A stretch of DNA of 23,311 bases from a virus. Within the stretch, counting starts at the first letter, position 1; every line of letters starts with the position of its first letter. The stretch is from positions 1 to 23,311 of IMG/VR virus record IMGVR_UViG_3300009173_000081; one strand, written 5' to 3'. Below the pieces are notes generated by a model. That model was not told the origin of the DNA and ran no database searches. It was given only the letters and a program-made list of their open reading frames with translations. A program made the translations under genes and the position numbers. Of this stretch, positions 17,401 through 23,311 are shown piece after piece.

Positions 17401-18513
17401 CCTTGGAAGTCCCGGAATAACAGCCTTATCTAATGATCGTAAAAGGCTAGACATTTTACCATCCATAGACATAAGAGATGCTTCTTTTACATTTTCCTCA
17501 TCTTCTTCTGTTGCTGATTTTTTTAATCCCCATTGAGCTGGTATATGTTTTTCTATTATAACAGCTGGGTCTCTTGCCATTATATACATAAAATTTTCCA
17601 GACTAAATGATGCTGGGTCTGCACCGAACCCCTCTGAGATAGTATTGCCCGCATTTCCTGCCCATTGCTCTAGTTTAGCTTTTCTTTCTGCACTTTTAAA
17701 AAGCTCTATCTCTCCTCCGGCTTCCTGGACTGACTTATTATAATATGCCCTTGCGTCCTCTCCCATGACTGAATAAGGCGTTTTCTTATAAAAATTAATA
17801 GTATATTCTGCCATTTTTTCTTCTAATTTAGGATAAGAAGAAAAATTAAAATCATCAAGAACTTTCATAAAATAGGGATTTTTTACATTGTCACGATCAG
17901 CAGTAAAAAAAGCTCCTTTTTCCGTATCAAATGCTGTATCTCCTTTATCCAAAAATTCTCTTTCATCAAGACCTATAGGAGCGCCTTGAGAGATCATATA
18001 TAAATACCAAAATGCCTGATCTAAATTAAAATCAAAAGGATCTGTCTTTTCACCATGTTCCCATGGCCATATGTAAATATGGTAAAAGCCAACACCTAAC
18101 AAATCTTCCAAAGCATCAATTAAAGCGTCTGCTGCAGCAGATAAAAGTAAAACCAGAGGGTCTACTAAACCTTTCGCAAATATTAACTGGGCTTTCGCAA
18201 ATTTTAAATTTAATACAAATAATTGTACACCATTATCAATCTGTGAACCTAAATTTTTAGCCCCTTTAGCAATTTCAGCAAATGGTGACATATTACCAAC
18301 CACGGCAACATTTCTAAAATATCGATTTCCAAATTCATCTGTAACCGCCGCGGTAATCGATCTTTCCTTAATAGCTTGTTCAGCCCTTCCCTTCAGGGAT
18401 TCATAGGAGGTCGTTTGATCATGAGCTTTAGTACCGAGCACGTCAGAATCCCTCGCCCGTTGTTTTATGGATTCGGCGTCAGTTATTAAATTTCCAAATT
18501 TATCTGTTGGCAT
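14452..18513 (-). CDS. Large structural protein of unknown family, Big_5-like domain near the C-terminus (1353 aa)
   Basis: I do not recognise this protein as a whole. It begins MPTDKFGNLITDAESIKQRA. A long hydrophobic or amphipathic region follows at about 97-150 (AKGLVDPLVLLLSAAADALI, then GFYHIYIWPW). The middle is a mixed globular region, with a helical, coiled-coil-like stretch at about 745-805 (FIDDMIKYLEDMIKEVTKLN). At about 950-1000 there is an SbsA/Big_5-type strand (SIIFMEFSEPMDEESIQKAV), the same motif as in the next gene. At about 1055-1125 there is a SSHGLSTSDLITIT motif of a kind common in phage beta-proteins. Position between the spike and the wedge genes suggests a baseplate-associated component linking core to periphery. 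It is not tape-measure-like in layout. The ATG is 1 nt after the 54-aa gene; the ribosome site is weak. Confidence 0.7.
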   Translation of the reverse strand: MPTDKFGNLITDAESIKQRARDSDVLGTKAHDQTTSYESLKGRAEQAIKERSITAAVTDEFGNRYFRNVAVVGNMSPFAEIAKGAKNLGSQIDNGVQLFVLNLKFAKAQLIFAKGLVDPLVLLLSAAADALIDALEDLLGVGFYHIYIWPWEHGEKTDPFDFNLDQAFWYLYMISQGAPIGLDEREFLDKGDTAFDTEKGAFFTADRDNVKNPYFMKVLDDFNFSSYPKLEEKMAEYTINFYKKTPYSVMGEDARAYYNKSVQEAGGEIELFKSAERKAKLEQWAGNAGNTISEGFGADPASFSLENFMYIMARDPAVIIEKHIPAQWGLKKSATEEDEENVKEASLMSMDGKMSSLLRSLDKAVIPGLPRLSPSQILNKLAASIDDTADPNRPVGTGKFSAVVFLLALPNPSTFNETLESIYSFFGGGLIGGKIKKGIDYFNSNSDVGKTLKIKLHGAAEEDGGIQWLGVGKPKEDKDRDFISLRVPDFVKKKTDRWVNKKNKWQKLHWSGAARVSSQLLHGADLTERRPEPHLVFPFLTTKRDPESWFGRYTGDKVCQGDFIPWFEADVVSHSLYKNESVYQAALNLEEKGKFTDAQDLGEKWGDYDSVEKYKKFLAAGGQNILTVTNMSGNLKLGVKTAIRATNPYNDLGSTDLDLLSDRQVKYFTDRSEFDALGGEFGDAESQATYGQGKITMKEFELKVYEQAWFVNDMTEVANGKPVIGGSPPNWSDRILVQTIFPPYGEAIQRCIEFVQQAKGLLENPFQFIDDMIKYLEDMIKEVTKLNNQIQRILKLIADGLPAVGLYQLVLLNEEGGAEGFQKIIRSAKFFDHTGAPFNGTGDPSGLDGLEYSMAICFYGQGPDSGYVEEFSKMLGLARSQASVIQKAAAKALQPGVALNLEQPEIIKTLIGNLSGVDDSGGKTRTDREYWGGWSQILASGGDIDGGADIDPNSIIFMEFSEPMDEESIQKAVSVYRPPIRSTDNIIDVPGKLFIAPNDNERMFLWVPTVEFEEELYSIFKFDPNDVPLLSSEIAKAKGKDINGDDVAYNVPVENVSFTAANPTVITRSSHGLSTSDLITITESPEASALFSDTGYSITKIDDDSFSVLVDASSEDANVLVLSYTFSSTYAAQGLSTPDEKVGESPDNNYKGLSQSVHSIADVLNEPNFKSVHDMLSSVDRKETSTHFFRVGDFGDGDIKTKLRPPKYDDDSGVLIEEGDTIAVRNPKSNDLTTGVTITEYGEKEDGTQSDAGAVYGTATVTEIIVIDNSKQYVFLDGPISGFSGIGHILSDGTTTGACVRITNQNYRFKISTEASDQNENRLGVLNQLAQPNNIENDYVTETGFTIRSLTGN

Positions 18514-18514
18514 T

Positions 18515-18679
18515 TTATTTTTCTCTTGTCTTTCTTAATTCTAAAGCATCATTTTTTTGTTTTTCAAGATATTCTAAAAAAAGAGAATTGAATTCTAAAA
18601 TTTTTTCTAATTGCTCTTTTTGCCTTACATCTGTTAAACGTGGTGTTTCCTCAAATCCATATATTTTATTTTCAGACAT
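18515..18679 (-). CDS. Small helical protein, 54 aa, function unknown
   Basis: A short frame from ATG (18679) to TAA encodes MSENKIYGFEETPRLTDVRQ and then a charged, probably helical stretch rich in E, K, L and Q (KEQLEKILEFN, LEYLEKQKNDALELRK). A clear GGAG Shine-Dalgarno lies inside the last codons of the upstream gene. The gene exactly fills the space between two structural genes, with a 1-nt gap on each side, which argues that it is real although short. Heptad-like leucine spacing suggests a helical adaptor or chaperone, but this is only an inference. A plus-strand frame across the same bases looks non-coding. Confidence 0.7.
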   Translation of the reverse strand: MSENKIYGFEETPRLTDVRQKEQLEKILEFNSLFLEYLEKQKNDALELRKTREK

Positions 18680-18680
18680 A

Positions 18681-19559
18681 TTACTCCAATAATAATTTTA
18701 AATCTACTGCACTTTTAGTAAATTTTGGTAAGTTTATGGGAGGTCCACTAGGACCCGTACCTGTAGGATGAGTGTGTTCTTGTAATGCTGTAATTAAATC
18801 TTCTAACAATTTGGCTAAACTTCCACCCGCACTTTTAATAGAATGTATCCCCGCTGGATTAATAGTATGTTTACCTAAAGCCGTAGAAAATTCTGCTTGG
18901 ACTAATCCTTGTAATTTTGCCTCATTAATTGCTGTTGCGCTCCAATTCACAGCTGATTGAAAATTTGTAGAGAGCGTACTTATTGCTAATATAGAACCTG
19001 CTGGTGTCATTGAAAATTGAGCCAAACCCGTAGCCGCGGGCGTACCGGGAACCTTTCCTGAAGCCAAAGAAAGAGGTCCAAAACAATTTGAAATTTCAGC
19101 TGCGGTTGGTGTCATCCCCAAACCAACAGTACCAACTTCTATATTCAACCCCTTAGGTCCCGGTGGAGTATCATTGCTAATTACCAAATTCAATTGATTA
19201 GCTTTCATTGTCAATGAGCCAGTTGCCGTTATGCCCATTGACATAGAAGAATTTAATTTAATCGCCTTAGAAGTCAATGAATATGATCCAGAAGTTATCC
19301 TTTCTGCTGTACCAGCATCACCACCATGTAACCGTGTCATCTGTGATGTTTCTAAAATTATTTCATTTGCCTTTAAATGAATTTTATCTGAAGATGTTCC
19401 GGAAGCCACACTCAATTTAGCATAATCTCTACCCATTTCAAAAAAAGTACCTTGTTCTGGAGTTGCGGCGGGTGGTCCTTCTGCTTCAACCTTAGGTAAG
19501 GTTGATAATATTATTTTACCTTCTTCAGTTTCCATATTTAAATCACCAGTTCGCCCCAC
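18681..19559 (-). CDS. gp5-type spike C-terminal beta-helix, encoded separately from the OB domain
   Basis: The GTG at 19559 lies 2 nt after the gp5 TAA and opens a 292-aa frame. It is Gly/Ser/Thr/Asn-rich with alternating strand patterns (IHLKANEIILET, YSLTSKAIKLNSS, GSLTMKANQLNLVIS), as expected for the intertwined beta-helix needle of gp5. It ends with a helical segment (AKLLEDLITALQE), then HTHPTGTGPSGPP at 262-274, a His-containing motif seen near the ends of many spike or baseplate-V proteins. No ribosome site precedes the GTG. The same frame is open and coding-like back to 19583 (PNYHVRV before the GTG), so the true protein is probably a continuation of gp5 across a -1 frame change. 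Natural gene splitting, frameshifting and a one-base sequence error are all possible. Confidence 0.75.
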   Translation of the reverse strand: MGRTGDLNMETEEGKIILSTLPKVEAEGPPAATPEQGTFFEMGRDYAKLSVASGTSSDKIHLKANEIILETSQMTRLHGGDAGTAERITSGSYSLTSKAIKLNSSMSMGITATGSLTMKANQLNLVISNDTPPGPKGLNIEVGTVGLGMTPTAAEISNCFGPLSLASGKVPGTPAATGLAQFSMTPAGSILAISTLSTNFQSAVNWSATAINEAKLQGLVQAEFSTALGKHTINPAGIHSIKSAGGSLAKLLEDLITALQEHTHPTGTGPSGPPINLPKFTKSAVDLKLLLE

Positions 19560-19561
19560 TC

Positions 19562-20641
19562 TTACATGATAATTTGGAGGTATTTACCTGTAGTACCTGA
19601 CGAATTTACAAGAAGATCATATCCATATTGAATTGTTTCTACTTTTGTTCCTTCCACAAACGAATAACTATTAGCCATGACATTGGAGTAATAATTTGCG
19701 GAAATCTTATCATATTTTGCTCCATCGGGATGTATTTCAGTATATGTGCCAGAACGATGAAACCAATGTAATCTTTCAGAACCCGGAGTGTCATCAACTT
19801 CAATAATATGACCGCTTTCAGATTCGTGTACATGGTTATAAGGATATTGTGCCCCATAAGGTGACGTTAGGAATTCAAAATTGCTTTTTGCCGAAGCAGA
19901 AGTAACAGTACCAATCCTTTGGGAATCTTTTTGTTTTTCTTTTACTATTGTACCACCATCTTCTCTAGTGGCTCCCGTAATTTTCAACCTGGCAGAACCT
20001 GAAAAATCACCAGGTCGAGCAAGAAGTGGAGTAGTTGGGCTAGGAGCACCAGCTAATTGATTTGTACTTTTGGGATAGTTTTGAGTTCTTGTAAAAGCTA
20101 CTTCTGATCTGTCTAAATGTGGGTTGCGAGGTATTATATCACCCTTTTCCCAAATTTTAACACCCTTACCATCACGGTTACCATAATCTACAGCTGCAGG
20201 GTGGTCAGGAGCATTATCTAATTCTGCATAATCACGAGGATCATGAAATCCCATATCCCTAGATGATTCTCTAATTCCTTCAAATGAACTTCCTTCAGGA
20301 ATTCCATGAAAAGTTCCCAACATAACTGCATCTTGTGCATCTTCACCATCTCTAAAAAATCCCATTACCCAAGAACCTTCTACTGGTCCTGTAGGTGATA
20401 TTCCCACTCCTGTCTGACTAGCAGAAGTAATGGGCATTAAAGGAACCGCCCAAGGAAGTGTATCTGTGGGCATCAAATCTTTATCTTCAGTATGCCAACC
20501 CACAATTCTAACTCTACATCTTCCGAGATAGAGAGGATCAAAACGGTCTTCAACTACACCATGCCACCAAATAAACCCATCTTTACCCATCCAATAGCGG
20601 CGAGAAAATTTGTCTAACACTTCTGGAGATATTGCTGGCAT
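19562..20641 (-). CDS. 5: Baseplate hub/tail spike protein gp5, OB-fold part, no lysozyme domain
   Basis: gp5 forms the trimeric central spike below the gp27-type hub. Residues about 24-116 are a clear match to the T4 gp5 OB domain: WWHGVVEDRFDPLYLGRCRV, then TDTLPWAVPLMPITSA, then SPTGPVEGSWVMGFFRDG. The T4 lysozyme domain is absent; the sequence moves into a linker and a beta region (NHVHESESGHIIEVDD, SERLHWFHRSGTYTEIHPDG at about 265-310), which is the start of the beta-helix as in cyanophage gp5. The frame then ends in LQIIM-TAA, mid-repeat. With the following 292-aa frame the total is about 650 aa, a sensible full-length spike. The ATG overlaps the upstream gene's TAA by one base (TAATG), so translation is coupled. 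Confidence 0.92.
   Translation of the reverse strand: MPAISPEVLDKFSRRYWMGKDGFIWWHGVVEDRFDPLYLGRCRVRIVGWHTEDKDLMPTDTLPWAVPLMPITSASQTGVGISPTGPVEGSWVMGFFRDGEDAQDAVMLGTFHGIPEGSSFEGIRESSRDMGFHDPRDYAELDNAPDHPAAVDYGNRDGKGVKIWEKGDIIPRNPHLDRSEVAFTRTQNYPKSTNQLAGAPSPTTPLLARPGDFSGSARLKITGATREDGGTIVKEKQKDSQRIGTVTSASAKSNFEFLTSPYGAQYPYNHVHESESGHIIEVDDTPGSERLHWFHRSGTYTEIHPDGAKYDKISANYYSNVMANSYSFVEGTKVETIQYGYDLLVNSSGTTGKYLQIIM
19565..19583 (-). other. Frame junction between the two gp5 parts
   Basis: The gp5 frame is open to the TAA at 19564-19562. The downstream frame is open from 19583, after its own TAA at 19586-19584. A -1 shift anywhere here joins them (for example ...GKYLQ + NYHVRVGRTG). One extra A in the AAA run at 19573-19575 would give one uninterrupted gene. 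No canonical X-XXY-YYZ slippery heptamer is visible. Confidence 0.6.
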
Positions 20642-20898
20642 TATTCTACTCTTTTTCTATTTAAATAATTAATAAATTCTTCATCAGCTCTCAATTCATC
20701 CAACCAAATTTGACAATTTGAAATACATGCTTCAGAAAGAAATGGCACACCATTTTCGTTCAAGAATACAGCATAATAATATGGATCATCTCTTTCAAGA
20801 CGTATGTAAATATTTTCATCTAACTGTTCAAATTTTAAAAGTTCCCAGGATGTAATAGCTCCTGGTTCAATAATATATCTATCTTGTATTTCATTCAT
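20641..20898 (-). CDS. Conserved-position hypothetical protein, 85 aa
   Basis: This small acidic protein begins MNEIQDRYIIEPGAITSWEL, followed by alternating charged strands (ENIYIRLERDDPYYYAVFLN) and a C-terminal helix (LDELRADEEFINYLNRKRVE). It has two Cys (SEACISNC) near residue 60, no signal peptide and no membrane segment. It is sandwiched between the kinase gene (1-nt gap) and gp5 (1-base TAATG overlap), so all three are probably translated in a coupled way. Size and position suggest an assembly factor or small hub component, like the small hub-assembly genes of T4, but no sequence motif supports a specific assignment. The two overlapping junctions argue that it is a real gene. Confidence 0.7.
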   Translation of the reverse strand: MNEIQDRYIIEPGAITSWELLKFEQLDENIYIRLERDDPYYYAVFLNENGVPFLSEACISNCQIWLDELRADEEFINYLNRKRVE

Positions 20899-20899
20899 G

Positions 20900-21919
20900 C
20901 TATTTTTTCTGGTTAAGAAGTTTTTCTTTCATTCTACGCCCCACCCCTATATTTTCTAAATCTTCCTTTGAACGGTGTGGTTTATCGGCTATTATTCTAC
21001 CTCGCGTGTCCCCAAATATATGATTTAAACTTATGACTTTTGGAGCACTAGTTTTTATCCATGATAATACCATTTCCATAGCATCTTCATGTGGAATCAT
21101 CGGCCGACCCTCTCTTTTTAATCTTAAATAATTAAAATCTTGAATCACAACTTTATGTCTAAGTGGTATACCATCACTATCAACTTCAACATTACCGTCA
21201 CTATCTCTTTGTACAGGCTTAATTGGCTCACCAGTTTCTTTGTCTACAAAGGGAATTGTTTGGCTGGGATTATTAAAAATAATATTAATTTGTCCATCTA
21301 TAGTTTTAGGTAAAACTCCTGTAATCAAGTCAAACATTGTATTTGCTGCGCCTTCATGAGTTCCTAATAATATTTCATCCGCAACAACACGATCACGTGA
21401 TTTATTATTCTTTACTGCTATAGCATAATCAGTGAGTATCCAAGTAACATGAATATTTCTAGGTTCATAACCAGCATCTAATAGAGAAGGAATAACATTT
21501 GCATAATCATCATGTTCACTTCCTGTAATATCAAACATAATATTAGGTAGTATTGTTGGTCGCACGTTTCTAAGAAGAGCAGAAAGAGTTTTAGCTTTTA
21601 TACCTAATTTTTTCACAAATGTGTGTAATGTAAGAACATCTCTAGGGTTTCTTAGGCTTAAATTTTTTAATTCTGGATATTTGTCCTTTTGTTGAGCTAT
21701 TGTTATAAAAGCCTGTTTCCATTTATCAATATCACGGATTTTAAATTTTTCACCTTCCATAAAGTTTTTAATTGCATAACCTTTACCAGAACCAGCCCCA
21801 CCAGCAAGAAAAACGACCTGCCCATATTTCTTGCCACCCTGATATACTATAAGTTTTTCTTCAAGATATTTTTCTTCTTGAAAATCTTTAATCGCTTTAT
21901 ATTTTAAAAAATCTAACAT
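20900..21919 (-). CDS. P-loop (zeta-toxin/AAA_33-like) kinase in the hub operon
   Basis: The 339-aa protein has a Walker A motif, GGAGSGKG, at residues 40-47, right after a hydrophobic strand (QVVFLA). An RDIDKWK segment (62-68) fits the acidic strand-2 position of small-molecule or zeta-type kinases. Further on come LPNIMFDITGSE (about 124-135) and a WILTDYAIAVKNNKSRDRVV block (about 155-174), where N-x-x-R-x-R resembles the lid arginines of zeta-toxin-like kinases. A GDTRGR segment lies near the C-terminus (about 304-309). The substrate is unknown. It is not a terminase or helicase: no Walker B DE pair of that type is seen, and it is too small. The ATG has an AGGAG ribosome site overlapping the hub gene's TAG, and the stop is TAG. 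Kinase fold is well supported; the zeta-like subtype is inferred. Confidence 0.75.
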   Translation of the reverse strand: MLDFLKYKAIKDFQEEKYLEEKLIVYQGGKKYGQVVFLAGGAGSGKGYAIKNFMEGEKFKIRDIDKWKQAFITIAQQKDKYPELKNLSLRNPRDVLTLHTFVKKLGIKAKTLSALLRNVRPTILPNIMFDITGSEHDDYANVIPSLLDAGYEPRNIHVTWILTDYAIAVKNNKSRDRVVADEILLGTHEGAANTMFDLITGVLPKTIDGQINIIFNNPSQTIPFVDKETGEPIKPVQRDSDGNVEVDSDGIPLRHKVVIQDFNYLRLKREGRPMIPHEDAMEMVLSWIKTSAPKVISLNHIFGDTRGRIIADKPHRSKEDLENIGVGRRMKEKLLNQKK

Positions 21920-21930
21920 TTGAAATTCTC

Positions 21931-23310
21931 CTATCTACCAGATTGTCCTTTAATTCTTCCAGAAATTGCTAACGCTTCTTCAGAATCTTTACCCTCCATA
22001 GTGCCATGCCCCACATGTTCTTGAGATCGACTAGACAAATCAGTTAATTTACTTAAAGTTGTTACCGGCCATTCTGGAACAAGTGGCTCATATAACGAAT
22101 CTTTTACTATTCTCATTGTGGTTGAATAACTAAAGGGCGTTATTCTATGTTGTATTCTTGAAACTAAATAATTACCCGTGTAATATCTATGATCTGTTTC
22201 GGGGTCAAACGGATCTGGAATTTCAAATTCGATTATTTCTCCAACTCTTCTATTCGGGTCACCAGGAACTTCTAACCTTAATATAACATTTTGTAATTGT
22301 TGGAGCTGTGATAATCGTGGTTGTAACCATTCTTCTACATTATTTCTATAAACTGTTTGTTTTTTATCTGCATTTCTACGTACTATATGTCTATAAAATG
22401 GTTTTGTATGATTCATGTTCGTTGGCATAAATTTAACAACCGATTCTGGAGAACCCAAAGCATCTAATTTTCCACTACTTAATTTATGTGCTTTACGCCC
22501 ACCCTCACCAGATTCTTTAACATTTAAAAAACTATTTCTACCAGTTTGTATATTATCATATTCAAATGCTGTATCATATCCAAATGATTTAAATCCTATT
22601 TTCATTCGTATAAGGTCATGAGTAATTAATTGGCTTGAATACATTCCTAATGAAAGGTTTTCTAAAATATTAAATGTATGATCAATAGAAAATGAATTCA
22701 CACTTACTTGCATAGCAGACATTCTATCTCCCGCGGCAGCGGCAGCCACATCAACATCTTCCGGAACCCACACATATTTAGCCGCCGGAATTTCTTGTTC
22801 ACTAGGTTTTGATTTAGAAAGTTCTTTTACTTGTAATTCTGATATTTCATCAGAATGTGGATTCGGTGTCTCATTTACATCATCTGGTCGTTTAAACTGT
22901 GATGGAACTGTAGTTGACGAAGGATTTAACATACTTTCAATAGAACGAAAATAAAACCCATGTACCGTTTCATAAAATACAAAAGTACCAATTCCCCTAT
23001 CTGGAGGACCACTTCTTGCTGAACAAAAATTTATAGCTTTAAATGGACTCCAGTTAGGAATAATAATATGTAATGGGGTAGGAGAATCATCTGCCGATCC
23101 CTTTACGGGTAAATATAATGGTTTTTTTGACCCTCTACCATCCTTCGCAATATAAGTAGAATAAACATCTTTAACAATTTCTGTAGTAGATTTACCTTTA
23201 TATGATTTTTGAATTTTTGTCTGTAAATTTGTAATATGTTCCTCGGAAATACAATTTAAAACATATGTTCATGTAGTATCATTCACCTGTAACATTCTTG
23301 ACATTTCTAC
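21931..23310 (-). CDS. Baseplate hub protein (gp27-position), partial, with an in-frame TGA
   Basis: The frame enters from the right edge, so the N-terminus is missing. It reads ...MSRMLQVNDTT, a TGA at 23269-23271, then TYVLNCISEEHITNLQTKIQ, KSYKGKSTTEIVKDVYSTYI, PNWSPFKAINFCSAR and IGTFVFYETVHGFYFRSIES. It continues without break for 445 codons to a TAG. The W-S-P-F-x-A-I-N-F...RS and FVFYE...GFYFRSIE patterns look like contractile-tail hub proteins (T4 gp27, Mu gp44, VgrG N-terminal type). A YTGNYLVSRIQHRI segment near the C-terminus fits the hub's closing barrel. Position directly upstream of gp5 agrees. The first ATG after the TGA is at 22932, 112 codons in, without a convincing ribosome site; no GTG or TTG occurs between. 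The TGA therefore interrupts a single gene. Hub identity rests on pattern and context. Confidence 0.7.
23269..23271 (-). other. In-frame TGA inside the hub gene
   Basis: Both flanks are coding-like in the same frame (LQVNDTT before, TYVLNCISEE after), so this is a substitution-type stop, not a frameshift. It lies 41 bases from the window edge. No gene in this window ends in TGA. Confidence 0.8.
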
Positions 23311-23311
23311 T

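Noticed and set aside
17999-18006. TATAAATA on the plus strand inside the 1353-aa gene
   Set aside because: It lies within a coding region, faces no plus-strand gene, and is explained by Tyr-Leu-Tyr codons in the protein; chance in AT-rich DNA is likely.
19562-20641. A tail lysozyme domain in gp5
   Set aside because: After the OB fold the sequence goes directly to linker and beta-region; no catalytic Glu-containing T4-lysozyme-like segment is present.
1-23311. tRNA genes, CRISPR arrays, insertion sequences, attachment sites or defence genes
   Set aside because: No cloverleaf-like segment, regularly spaced direct repeats, transposase or integrase motifs were seen; nearly all sequence is occupied by structural genes and no stretch over 300 bases is gene-free.

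Overview
The window is a densely packed stretch of late structural genes from a T4-superfamily tailed phage (myovirus). It is AT-rich and most resembles marine cyanophage- or pelagiphage-type T4-like viruses. The evidence is a recognisable set of contractile-tail baseplate genes: gp5-type hub/spike, gp25, gp6 and gp8, a DUF4815-type protein, and a likely gp27-type hub. All genes lie on the minus strand, with gaps of 0-16 nt except at three places. No bacterial housekeeping gene, tRNA, integrase or CRISPR array is visible. The host cannot be read from the sequence.

In transcription order (right to left) the layout has three parts. (1) Hub/spike block, 23311 to 18515: a hub protein running off the right edge and carrying an in-frame TGA, a P-loop (zeta-toxin-like) kinase, an 85-aa protein, a gp5 OB-fold protein without lysozyme, its beta-helix continuation in a shifted frame, and a 54-aa protein. 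(2) Accessory block, 18513 to 10635: a 1353-aa protein of unknown role, a 1009-aa protein with about six SbsA/Big_5 Ig-like domains, and three tandem paralogous 81-88-aa proteins. (3) Wedge block, 10591 to 1: gp25, gp6, a 1481-aa gp7-position protein, gp8, and a DUF4815 protein running off the left edge.

Two exact copies of the T4 late-promoter core TATAAATA (shared 10-mer TTATAAATAT) occur on the coding strand. They sit in the only two intergenic gaps longer than 30 nt, each about 30 nt ahead of a start codon (gp25 and gp8). This suggests at least three late transcription units, the first starting outside the window. Most other genes look translationally coupled, with the Shine-Dalgarno inside the preceding gene's end.

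The products should assemble the baseplate: hub and spike at the centre, wedges (gp25/gp6/gp7-like/gp8) around it, and the very large repeat-rich and Ig-like proteins as peripheral decorations or fibre-attachment parts. The most notable points are the split gp5, the tandem triplication, a shared set of short beta-repeat modules in four neighbouring proteins, the kinase inside the hub operon, and the in-frame stop in the hub gene. Two of these (split gp5, in-frame TGA) could be sequence errors rather than biology.
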